Below, piece after piece: positions 1 through 5,389 of a stretch of DNA of 5,713 bases. The stretch spans positions 1 to 5,713 of the forward strand of contig PLYG01000356.1 in the NCBI GenBank assembly GCA_003153335.1, written 5' to 3'. Position 1 is the stretch's first letter. Every line of letters starts with the position of its first letter. The notes under the pieces are model-generated. The model was not told the origin of the DNA. It was given only the letters and a program-made list of their open reading frames with translations, and ran no database searches. The translations under genes and the position numbers were made by a program. Source of the stretch: Betaproteobacteria bacterium (lineage in GTDB: Bacteria > Pseudomonadota > Gammaproteobacteria > Burkholderiales > Casimicrobiaceae).

Positions 1-1586
1 TCCTCCGCCGCGATGCCCGATCCTTGAAAGGCGGGCGGAATGGCCAGCGTGCCGACCTGATCCTTGGTCAAGGTGTAGCTGCGAATCAGCCGCGCGAGCC
101 AATTCGAAATCCTGTGGCTGTAGGCGATTCCGCTTTCTTCAGTTGCGTCGGCAAAGCGAAGACGCGAGTTGGCGCCGGGGGCAGACGCCAAAGGAAGATT
201 GGCGTGGGGTCGCGCAGAGGCGGTTGCGTGCGCGTCGATTCTCTCCTGAATCCACCGTAACGCCGCCTCGATAAACTCCGGTTGCAGGCTGTCATGCCCC
301 TGCTCCTTGCCCAGACGCCCCGTAATGCGCAAGAGCAGGACGCCGAACTGGGCAATGTTCTCGGTCAATAGTTCTGCGGCAAACGGGTCGGGCTCGAGGC
401 GCCCGGAAAATTTTGGATTTTCTATGACGTCCTGGAGATAACCCCAGTGCAGACCACCATCGCGGAACGCATCCATGTCGTAGGCTTCGATTTCGACCTG
501 GCGGTCCGGCGCGAGGTTGGGGAAAAAAATCGCATCCTCATACTCGTTGAGCCGATTGGGGATAAAACGCTGCGAGAATGCTTCAACATCGGAAGCGCGA
601 ATGACCGGGTGCTTGTTGTCGAGTGCGACGCCTTCCGCGCCTTGGAGCAGATCGTGGGCGAAAACAGTCATCGCTTCGGTAAAGAGCAACCCAAATTCAC
701 TTCCCTGTTTCGGATCCTTGGGCCATCCGTGCCGGGCGAAATAGACCTGCAAATTACGTAAAAACACCTGCTTCGACACCTCATTGTATTTTTCGTACGA
801 TTGCAGCTTTTGCGCGATGATTTTTTTCAGCAGTCCATATGTCGCAGGATTGGCGGCGGCGGCCACCGGCCGGTTCGTGGCGATGGCTTCCGTTTGCGCT
901 CCTGACATGGCCTTCCATACGCGAACGAATGCTGCGCCGTCGATCTGGTAACGATCATTGCCGCGTGCTCCCAGATCCACTTTCTGCAGTATCACCAGGG
1001 TGTATAGATCGACAGCCTCCTTCAATGCCGTCACCGCATCCCTGGACAAGGGCAGCAAGCGGATGTCGGTATCCAGCAGCATGTCCTGCTCAGCAGCCAG
1101 GATTGCGCGCAACGCATAGGCCACCGAGGCATACTGCCGATAGTCGGTCGCCTTGATAAGTGACTCGTCACCCCTGAGACGGACGCTCCAGTCTCCGTTA
1201 GTCAGCCGGCGGTACTTTACAAAGCGCCCGACGCTGTCGCGCAGAACACTCTCCGGCACCTCATTCAGGCCTTGCGCTGCCGCACTCTCCGATCCAGCGA
1301 GCCAGATTGCCGTGACGAGCTTCTTCTGCAAGTCGTTTTTCGCGAAACGGGCGTCGGACGTGAGGGGCGTGCCATAAATCAGGTCCTCCAGGCGTGAGGC
1401 CGTAGCATGGCACTTCGGGTCGCGCGCCCCTTCAAGCTCACCGATCTGGTCGATAAGAACCGTGGTGCTTTGCAGCGTGGACATCGGGGGCGGTTGCGCC
1501 GCAAATATGTTTGGCGACGCCGCAACGCACAAAGCGGGGCCGCACATCATGCCGCCAAACATCAGCCACTTGCGAAAAATATTCAT
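1..1586 (-). CDS. Exported protein with unrecognised N-terminal region and start of an FG-GAP/VCBS (CRTAC1-like) propeller; 3' end outside window
   Basis: An unbroken frame runs from ATG at 1586 to the window edge: 528 codons, no stop. A GGAGG site (1591-1595) sits 4 bases before the ATG. Residues 1-30 look like a Sec signal peptide (R5, K6, then a hydrophobic run) with possible cleavage after VAA (23) or FAA (30), so the product is probably periplasmic or extracellular. Residues about 35-445 are Leu/Ala/Glu-rich and probably mostly helical; I do not recognise them. A conspicuous aromatic patch, AYDMDAFRDGGLHWGYL, lies at 368-384. An Ala/Pro-rich linker (about 448-474) leads to FADATEESGI (from F478) and GSGIAAE (522-528) at the edge. 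This order, 'F.D.T..SGI' then 'GSG.A..D', is how CRTAC1/FG-GAP proteins enter their Ca-binding DxDGD propeller blades. The blades themselves lie outside the window, so the propeller is inferred. Substrate or partner is unknown. It is divergent from the S74 fibre gene. Confidence 0.85.
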   Translation of the reverse strand, partial: MNIFRKWLMFGGMMCGPALCVAASPNIFAAQPPPMSTLQSTTVLIDQIGELEGARDPKCHATASRLEDLIYGTPLTSDARFAKNDLQKKLVTAIWLAGSESAAAQGLNEVPESVLRDSVGRFVKYRRLTNGDWSVRLRGDESLIKATDYRQYASVAYALRAILAAEQDMLLDTDIRLLPLSRDAVTALKEAVDLYTLVILQKVDLGARGNDRYQIDGAAFVRVWKAMSGAQTEAIATNRPVAAAANPATYGLLKKIIAQKLQSYEKYNEVSKQVFLRNLQVYFARHGWPKDPKQGSEFGLLFTEAMTVFAHDLLQGAEGVALDNKHPVIRASDVEAFSQRFIPNRLNEYEDAIFFPNLAPDRQVEIEAYDMDAFRDGGLHWGYLQDVIENPKFSGRLEPDPFAAELLTENIAQFGVLLLRITGRLGKEQGHDSLQPEFIEAALRWIQERIDAHATASARPHANLPLASAPGANSRLRFADATEESGIAYSHRISNWLARLIRSYTLTKDQVGTLAIPPAFQGSGIAAE

Positions 1587-1590
1587 GGAC

Positions 1591-1598
1591 CCTCCCCC
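1591..1598 (-). promoter_or_regulatory. Ribosome binding site of the FG-GAP-type gene
   Basis: On the minus strand the sequence GGGGGAGG lies 4 bases before the ATG at 1586. It supports that start over internal ATGs at residues 9, 13 and 14, and keeps the signal peptide complete. Confidence 0.7.
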
Positions 1599-1607
1599 AA
1601 AAACAAC

Positions 1608-1622
1608 TGCCGGCATCCGGCA
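1608..1622 (-). repeat. Perfect inverted repeat (hairpin) in the leader of the FG-GAP-type gene
   Basis: TGCCGG (1608-1613), three bases, then CCGGCA (1617-1622) form a perfect 6-bp GC-rich stem with a 3-base loop. It sits 22 bases upstream of the minus-strand ATG, just before its Shine-Dalgarno site. It could be an mRNA hairpin affecting translation or stability, or a small DNA operator. A role is inferred only from position. Confidence 0.45.
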
Positions 1623-1670
1623 AGGTGCGACGAGTTCCAACAATTCAATTCGCCGCATGCGGAACGGGGA

Positions 1671-1700
1671 ATCATGCCAGTAGGCGGGCTTGACTGGCAA
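1671..1700 (-). promoter_or_regulatory. Candidate sigma70-like promoter for the FG-GAP-type gene
   Basis: On the minus strand TTGCCA (1700-1695, 5/6 to the -35 consensus) is followed after 18 bases by CATGAT (1676-1671, 4/6 to the -10 consensus). Transcription would begin near 1664, giving a leader of roughly 78 bases. A second possible -10, CATAAT, lies further upstream around 1704-1709 without a clear -35. Prediction by eye. Confidence 0.35.
1675..1699. promoter_or_regulatory. 7-bp dyad overlapping the minus-strand promoter (possible operator)
   Basis: TGCCAGT (1675-1681) and ACTGGCA (1693-1699) are perfect inverted copies separated by 11 bases, so their centres are 18 bases apart (just under two helical turns). 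The dyad covers the spacer and parts of both hexamers of the candidate minus-strand promoter, a geometry typical of a dimeric repressor site. No regulator gene is present in the window. Confidence 0.4.
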
Positions 1701-1775
1701 TCAAATTATGTTAGTGGCATGCGTTTCGGTCCGCTCCCCCGCTTTACGGTCGATGTAAAAAACGTTTTGCCCGAT

Positions 1776-1804
1776 ACGGACTGGTATTGGACGGACTGGT
1801 ATTG
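1776..1804. repeat. Tandem 14-bp direct repeat just upstream of the fibre-gene promoter
   Basis: ACGGACTGGTATTG occurs at 1776-1789 and again at 1791-1804, a period of 15 bases. The second copy ends one base before the TTGACA -35 hexamer (1806-1811). Such placement suits an activator binding tandem sites, although 15 bases is about one and a half helical turns, which would put the copies on opposite faces. It may instead be a slippage duplication. Confidence 0.5.
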
Positions 1805-1805
1805 C

Positions 1806-1835
1806 TTGACAGAGCGGAGCATCAGTATTCACAAT
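1806..1835 (+). promoter_or_regulatory. Sigma70-like promoter of the S74 fibre gene
   Basis: A perfect -35 hexamer TTGACA (1806-1811) is followed after 18 bases by CACAAT (1830-1835, 4/6 to consensus). Transcription would start near 1842, giving a short leader of about 26 bases with a strong ribosome site. The weak -10 and the adjacent direct repeats fit an activator-dependent promoter. Confidence 0.55.
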
Positions 1836-1854
1836 AGGGCACGATTTTTGTCTT

Positions 1855-1861
1855 GGAGGAG
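1855..1861 (+). promoter_or_regulatory. Ribosome binding site deciding the fibre-gene start
   Basis: GGAGGAG lies 6 bases before ATG 1868. The in-frame TTG at 1853 overlaps this site, so ATG 1868 is the better start. Confidence 0.8.
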
Positions 1862-1867
1862 ACTCGA

Positions 1868-3556
1868 ATGAACGACAAACTTAAGCAATTTCGAACGCCA
1901 CTGGTGAGCGCGCTGCTGTGCTCTTTGCTTGGTTTGATCCCTGCCGCAGGGCTGGCCATCGTGGCGATCCCCAGCGCGAGCCCAGGTGGCGTCTACTGGC
2001 AGGTGATGGTTCCCAACGATGGGGTATCGCTGCGGGTGATCATGCCCGGCGGATCGGCGTTCGAACAGCATTATCCGAGCGGTCAGGCGCCTTGGTTCGC
2101 GTCCCCGGACGGCGGCGCACTGCCCGATGGCGCCTATTCGTATGAGTTGGTGATATCCCCCGTCGTTTCGCCGCAGGCTCGCGCCAAAGCCCTGAGCTCA
2201 AGGGAGAGCGGACAGTTAGTAGACCTGCCTCCCGGCAGCGTTGAGTCGGGGGTTTTTCGTGTGACGGGCGGTGTCGTCGTGCTGCCGGATCCCACTGCCG
2301 TGGAACCCAGGGCGCCTGCCACAAAGAATAAAACAGCCGCGCTGCCGCAGAACAAAGGGACGATGTTAAAAGACCAGGTCATTGCTGATGATCTGATTGT
2401 GCAGGGATCTGCCTGTATCGGTCTGGATTGCGTCAATAATGAGAGCTTTGGTTTCGACACGATCAGGTTGAAGGAGAACAACACGCGCATCAAATTCGAG
2501 GACACCTCCACAGGGACAGGCTTCCCCACCCACGACTGGCAACTCACAGCCAACGATTCCGCCTCAGGCGGCGCCAATAAGTTTTCCATTGAAGACATTA
2601 CCAGTGCCACGGTTCCGTTCACGATCACGGGCTCCGCGCCGAACAACAGCATCTTCGTCGACAGCACAGGCAGAGTGGGCTTGCGCACGTCGACGCCAGT
2701 GCTGGACCTGCACATCTCCACCGGCAACACGCCGGCGGCACGGCTGGAACAGACTTCCGCTGGCGGATTCACGGCTCAAACCTGGGACGTTGCGGGCAAC
2801 GAAGCGAATTTTTTCGTTCGCGATGTGACGGGCGGAAGCCGGCTGCCGTTCCGCATCCGGCCCGGCGCGCCAACCAGCAGCATCGATATCAATGCCAGCG
2901 GCAATGTCGGCATAGGGACCGCGAGTCCGAATCTTCGTAGCGAGATCAAGGCGGCTGCAGCGGGGTTGCCTGCGTCATCCGGGACAACCCCAACAGGTAT
3001 TTTACGCCTGAGCCAAGGTGTGGGCGCGGGTGTGCTCGATTTTGGCTTCGGTGGCGCAGCCGGCGCCGGTTGGCTCCAAGCAACTAACAGTGGCGCGCTG
3101 GGCACAAATTTCGATTTGTTGTTAAATCCAAATGGCGGCAACGTCGGCATCGGAATATTGACGCCGGGGGCACGACTCCACACAACGGGGAGCGTTCGAT
3201 TCGCCGGGGTTGCGAACTGTGCTGCAGGCATTGTCAGTAATGCCAATGGCGACCTATCGTGTCTTGTCTCGTCGCGGCAATTCAAAAATGTCGAGGGGGA
3301 CTTGGCGCCTTTGGCGGCGCTGGCAAATGTCATGGCGCTTCGTCCACAGGTAGGCTCCTACAAGGCGACACCGGATGAGCCGGAGCATTGGCTCATCGCG
3401 GAGGAAGTGGCGGCGGTCGACCCCGCGCTGGTCGGCAGGCGGAACGGGGAGCCCTATACCGTAAAGACGCAGGGAATAGTCGCCGATCTCGTCGCCGTGA
3501 TACAGGCGCAACAGCGCAGGATTGAGGCCCTGGAGCGAGCGATCGCCAAGCAGTAG
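1868..3556 (+). CDS. Exported fibre-like protein with C-terminal peptidase S74 (intramolecular chaperone) domain
   Basis: A 562-residue protein. Residues 1-30 are a Sec signal peptide (K4, K6, R9, then a hydrophobic core ending near GLA30). Residues about 31-105 form a beta-rich domain (WQVMVPND, DGAYSYELVISP). A low-complexity Pro/Ala/Lys linker surrounds residues 150-165. SACIGLDC (181-188) holds a Cys pair, C183/C188, that could form a disulfide. Three repeat modules end in GRVGLRTSTP (268), GNVGIGTASP (345) and GNVGIGILTP (424). The C-terminus (468-562) matches the chaperone of endosialidase: SSRQFK gives Ser468 and Lys473 with the five-residue spacing of the self-cleaving dyad, then HWLIAEEV (507-514) and a closing coiled coil (IQAQQRRIEALE). 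Known S74 proteins trimerise, then cut themselves just before the Ser; here that would be after V467. The signal peptide and lack of phage genes nearby point to a cell-surface or secreted fibre, not a virion protein. The target is unknown. Confidence 0.9.
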   Translation: MNDKLKQFRTPLVSALLCSLLGLIPAAGLAIVAIPSASPGGVYWQVMVPNDGVSLRVIMPGGSAFEQHYPSGQAPWFASPDGGALPDGAYSYELVISPVVSPQARAKALSSRESGQLVDLPPGSVESGVFRVTGGVVVLPDPTAVEPRAPATKNKTAALPQNKGTMLKDQVIADDLIVQGSACIGLDCVNNESFGFDTIRLKENNTRIKFEDTSTGTGFPTHDWQLTANDSASGGANKFSIEDITSATVPFTITGSAPNNSIFVDSTGRVGLRTSTPVLDLHISTGNTPAARLEQTSAGGFTAQTWDVAGNEANFFVRDVTGGSRLPFRIRPGAPTSSIDINASGNVGIGTASPNLRSEIKAAAAGLPASSGTTPTGILRLSQGVGAGVLDFGFGGAAGAGWLQATNSGALGTNFDLLLNPNGGNVGIGILTPGARLHTTGSVRFAGVANCAAGIVSNANGDLSCLVSSRQFKNVEGDLAPLAALANVMALRPQVGSYKATPDEPEHWLIAEEVAAVDPALVGRRNGEPYTVKTQGIVADLVAVIQAQQRRIEALERAIAKQ

Positions 3557-3582
3557 GCTGCCCCCTCTTGTCCGATCATGAA

Positions 3583-3601
3583 CCCGTCGTTACGTGACGG
3601 G
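3583..3601 (+). terminator. Weak stem-loop downstream of the fibre gene
   Basis: CCCGTC (3583-3588) and GACGGG (3596-3601) form a perfect 6-bp stem with a 7-base loop, 27 bases after the TAG stop. No T-run follows on either strand, so it is not a canonical intrinsic terminator. It may only slow polymerase or protect the 3' end. Confidence 0.25.
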
Positions 3602-3628
3602 CATCTCTACCGCGGCCTTGGCCGGTCA

Positions 3629-3808
3629 TCACCGCCCTGGCGACGGAGGCGCCAGGAGCCTGTCGGACTCAGGATGATTCGGCTGCAACGGCTGCCACAG
3701 CGGCGGCCCCCGGGCGGGGGCGCTGCGCGGCGGCCGCGTTGATTCGCCGAGGTGATCCAGCATCTTCCGCACGGTACTCCCCTCGTTGATGACGGCGATG
3801 CTCCGCAT
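3629..3808 (-). pseudogene. Remnant resembling the C-terminus of an IS91-type transposase
   Basis: A minus-strand frame reads MRSIAVINEG, then TVRKMLDHLGE, PARGPPLW, from 3808 down to W at 3695, with a stop at 3629-3631. In IS91-type (Y2) transposases the tail after the zinc-binding region typically reads 'MR.IA.I.....V..IL.HLG.PT.PP...PARGPP'. The match is from memory of the family, not a search. The catalytic part is absent and the upstream frame is unrelated, so this is a dead fragment. The residues after PLW (QPLQPNHPESDR) are less convincing. Confidence 0.5.
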
Positions 3809-3879
3809 CGCATCCACTACGCGCAGAAGAACCAGATCCATGCGCACACAGCCTCGGCCAAAACCGGTCGAGCGATCGA

Positions 3880-4074
3880 ATTGCAAGACCAACCGGCGGG
3901 AACGACCTCCGACTGGAACGAAACAGGGGAATGGAGTGGGAAGGTCAGCGTCGGATTCGCCGCATCGGCGGGACCCTCGTTACTCACGTTGACCACGTAG
4001 TCGAAGTTTGCTCCCGCTGCCACCGGTTGTGGCTGCGCGACGGTAACCTGAATGGACGCACTCGCCACCTGAGC
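3880..4074 (-). pseudogene. DUF11-domain fragment (surface-protein repeat)
   Basis: In a minus-strand frame, about 65 residues read from AQVASASIQVTV through AGANFDYVVNVSNEGPADA to VPAGWSCN. This follows the DUF11 pattern, in which an 'aG..f.Y.i.v.N.Gp.dA' core leads to a strand ending 'p.gWsC'. DUF11 units are Ig-like repeats of large bacterial surface proteins, usually in several copies behind a signal peptide. Here there is one incomplete unit with no signal peptide. Its open frame (4161 to stop 3817) starts in unrelated sequence and ends in a tail (IARPVLAEAVCAW) that no longer fits. It is therefore read as a relic of a larger gene. Confidence 0.5.
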
Positions 4075-4075
4075 A

Positions 4076-4141
4076 CCAGGCAAGGCGCTGATCGAATTCG
4101 ATCGCCGGTACCGGCTGGGCTGCCATATTCCATGGCGGAGC
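4076..4141 (-). pseudogene. Second short fragment resembling an IS91-type transposase C-terminus
   Basis: A third minus-strand frame reads APPWNMAAQP followed by IEFDQRLAW, ending at W (4076-4078). IS91-type transposases commonly end in '...PP.W......QP.P.(Y)EFDQR(I/V).W' followed by stop. Here the stop is missing, and the DUF11 fragment begins two bases further on in another frame. At 22 residues the resemblance is suggestive only. If right, the transposase end precedes the 3695-3808 fragment, the reverse of the order in an intact gene, so two insertions or a rearrangement are needed. Confidence 0.35.
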
Positions 4142-4206
4142 GTCGCACCGCCGGTGCGCAAGCCGCATGACGAACGCCGTTCAGGCGAGCTTGATCCAGA
4201 GCAGAA

Positions 4207-5064
4207 TCATTGCGCTCGATCGGCGACGCTCTGTTGGCCGAGGATCAGCATGGCGCTGCCGCCGAGCACGGCCGCCGAGGCAACGATCAGCCGCAGGGTG
4301 ATCGGCTCGTGCAGGAGCGCAACCGCGCCCAGCGCCGCGATCACCGGCACGCTCAACTGTACGGTCGCCGCCCGGGTCGCGGAGAGGGCGGGAAGGGCCG
4401 CGTACCAGATGGCGTAGCCCAGGCCAGTGAAGACAATCCCCGTGAACACCGCGTAGGCCACGCCCGCGCCGTCCAGCCGCGCCCACGGGAGCAAGGCGAG
4501 GCCGAGTGCCAAGGCAAGCCACGTCGCGCGCAGGAAATTGCCGGCGGTGGCTGCGGCCGGATCAGCCGTGCCCCGGCCGAGCAGGGAATAGACGCCCCAG
4601 GCTGCGCCCGCGGCAAGCATGAGGGCGGAGCCGGCGGGCGGCGGCGCCGAGAGTCCCGGCAGCAGCAGGACCACGAGCCCGCCCAGCGCGAGCGCCAGTC
4701 CGCCGGTTTGCCGGAATCCGAGCCGCTCGCCGGCCCACAGCGCTGCGAACATCATCGATGCCTGCACAGCGCCGCAGAATAGCAGCGTACCCGCACCTGC
4801 AGGCAAGGTGACGTAACCGAAAGTGTGGGCAACGGCGAAAGCGAACAGCGCCAGCGCAGCGGGCCAGTTGCCGCCTGCGCGCAGCCTGACGCCACGCCGC
4901 CGGATGACCAGCCACAGCGCAAGCGTGCCCGAGGCGAGGCGGATCGCGGTGAAACTTGCCGGATCGATCCCGGTGCGCGTGAACGCAAGCCGGCACAGTA
5001 TGGCATTCGCCGCAAAGGCGATCAGCGCAAGCGCAGTGAGCGTGAACAGCCGCAACGGGGACAT
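4207..5064 (-). CDS. EamA/DMT-family inner-membrane permease
   Basis: A 285-residue, very hydrophobic protein with about ten predicted membrane helices arranged as two EamA halves (about 5-135 and 145-277), the usual size for drug/metabolite transporters of this type (RhaT/YdcZ-like superfamily). Each half ends in the family's signature: AALWAGERLGF with E113 in the first, and VPVIAALGAVALLHEP with E253 in the second, each followed by a Gly-rich helix (LALALGGLVVLLLP; ASAAVLGGSAMLI). R42 in the 'FTAIRLASG' helix is also typical. Such proteins export small metabolites, amino acids or drugs by proton exchange; the substrate cannot be told from sequence. ATG 5064 is preferred because the longer frame to 5139 overlaps the upstream small frame and adds a non-family Trp/Arg-rich leader. 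No good ribosome site precedes it, so translation may be coupled to the frame ending 25 bases upstream. Confidence 0.88.
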   Translation of the reverse strand: MSPLRLFTLTALALIAFAANAILCRLAFTRTGIDPASFTAIRLASGTLALWLVIRRRGVRLRAGGNWPAALALFAFAVAHTFGYVTLPAGAGTLLFCGAVQASMMFAALWAGERLGFRQTGGLALALGGLVVLLLPGLSAPPPAGSALMLAAGAAWGVYSLLGRGTADPAAATAGNFLRATWLALALGLALLPWARLDGAGVAYAVFTGIVFTGLGYAIWYAALPALSATRAATVQLSVPVIAALGAVALLHEPITLRLIVASAAVLGGSAMLILGQQSVADRAQ

Positions 5065-5089
5065 CGGCGGGTTCGCGGCTGCCGCGCTG

Positions 5090-5248
5090 TCAGGCCAGCC
5101 ACACCAGCGCCACCAGCGCTGTGGCGATATTCGCGGCAATGGTCATCTGGGTCTCCAGTTGGTGGAGCACGAAACGCTGCTCGGTCGCGAGCAGGGCCCA
5201 CTCCGTGCCTTCGGCCCGCTCGGCGAGGCACGAAAATATGAGGTCAAA
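5090..5248 (-). pseudogene. Start-less small open frame with C-terminal membrane helix, upstream of the permease
   Basis: A 52-residue open frame begins after a TGA (5251-5249) and ends with TGA at 5092-5090, 25 bases before the permease ATG. It reads as plausible protein: an acidic/amphipathic stretch (ERAEGTEWALLATEQRF, HQLETQ) then a membrane helix (IAANIATALVALVWLA). No ATG opens it; the only starts are GTG at residue 27 and ATG at residue 35 (18 residues). It is therefore most likely the 3' end of a gene that lost its 5' part near 5250, or an 18-26-residue leader peptide for the permease. I do not recognise the family. Confidence 0.35.
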
Positions 5249-5258
5249 TCATGAATGT

Positions 5259-5267
5259 ATTATGACA
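5259..5267 (-). promoter_or_regulatory. Candidate extended -10 promoter for the permease transcript
   Basis: On the minus strand TGT precedes CATAAT (5264-5259, 5/6 to consensus), an extended -10 arrangement. There is no good -35 at 17 bases. Transcription would start near 5252, giving a leader of about 190 bases that covers the start-less small frame before the permease. Confidence 0.35.
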
Positions 5268-5281
5268 CCTCCGCCATTGCC

Positions 5282-5309
5282 TTGACACGCGGGGGCGGCG
5301 GGGTAGAGT
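5282..5309 (+). promoter_or_regulatory. Sigma70-like promoter of the Mo-hydroxylase FAD subunit gene
   Basis: A perfect TTGACA (5282-5287) is followed after 16 bases by TAGAGT (5304-5309, 4/6 to consensus). The predicted leader is about 75 bases and includes a perfect 10-bp palindrome, CACCATGGTG (5326-5335). Confidence 0.4.
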
Positions 5310-5379
5310 ATCGCCCAGTTGGTGGCACCATGGTGATGGCCGCCTGCGTAGTGACCAGTGATGAATCGTTTCTACGACT

Positions 5380-5383
5380 GGAG
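5380..5383 (+). promoter_or_regulatory. Ribosome binding site of the FAD subunit gene
   Basis: GGAG lies 6 bases before ATG 5390. It lies inside a short inverted repeat, CGAC (5375-5378) and GTCG (5383-5386), which could partly hide it in the mRNA. Confidence 0.5.
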
Positions 5384-5389
5384 TCGATC

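Larger units (their letters stand above)
3557..4206. other. 650-base stretch without an intact gene
   Basis: Between the fibre gene stop and the permease stop, I see only the stem-loop at 3583-3601 and the three minus-strand relics listed separately (two transposase-like, one DUF11). Open frames on the plus strand are complements of these relics and resemble nothing. No terminator with a T-run is visible after the permease gene. The stretch looks like a decayed insertion/recombination scar. Confidence 0.6.

Noticed and set aside
1853..1867. TTG start five codons upstream for the fibre gene
   Set aside because: The TTG overlaps the GGAGGAG ribosome site itself; ATG 1868 has ideal spacing and gives a normal signal peptide.
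1407..1871. 154-residue plus-strand open frame
   Set aside because: It runs through the start of the minus-strand gene and the whole intergenic control region, has no ribosome site, and its DTDWYWTDWY stretch is simply the tandem DNA repeat translated.
2134..2772. 212-residue minus-strand open frame
   Set aside because: It is antisense to the fibre gene, whose domains and motifs are clear; the complement shows no domain features or ribosome site.
2776..3333. 185-residue minus-strand open frame
   Set aside because: It is antisense to the repeat modules and S74 start of the fibre gene; no independent support.
1868..3556. Reading the S74 protein as a prophage tail fibre
   Set aside because: It has a Sec signal peptide and its own promoter, and no phage structural, lysis or assembly gene lies nearby in the window.
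3706..3721. GC-only hairpin GCCCCC-GGGC-GGGGGC
   Set aside because: It lies within the Pro/Gly-coding part of the transposase-like fragment, with no T-run; composition explains it.
4210..4782. 190-residue plus-strand open frame
   Set aside because: It is antisense to the EamA permease, Arg/Gln/Gly-rich as expected for the complement of a GC-rich membrane protein.
5065..5139. Upstream start for the permease at 5139 (25 extra residues)
   Set aside because: The added Trp/Arg-rich leader is not family-like and overlaps the small upstream frame; the EamA pattern begins at ATG 5064.
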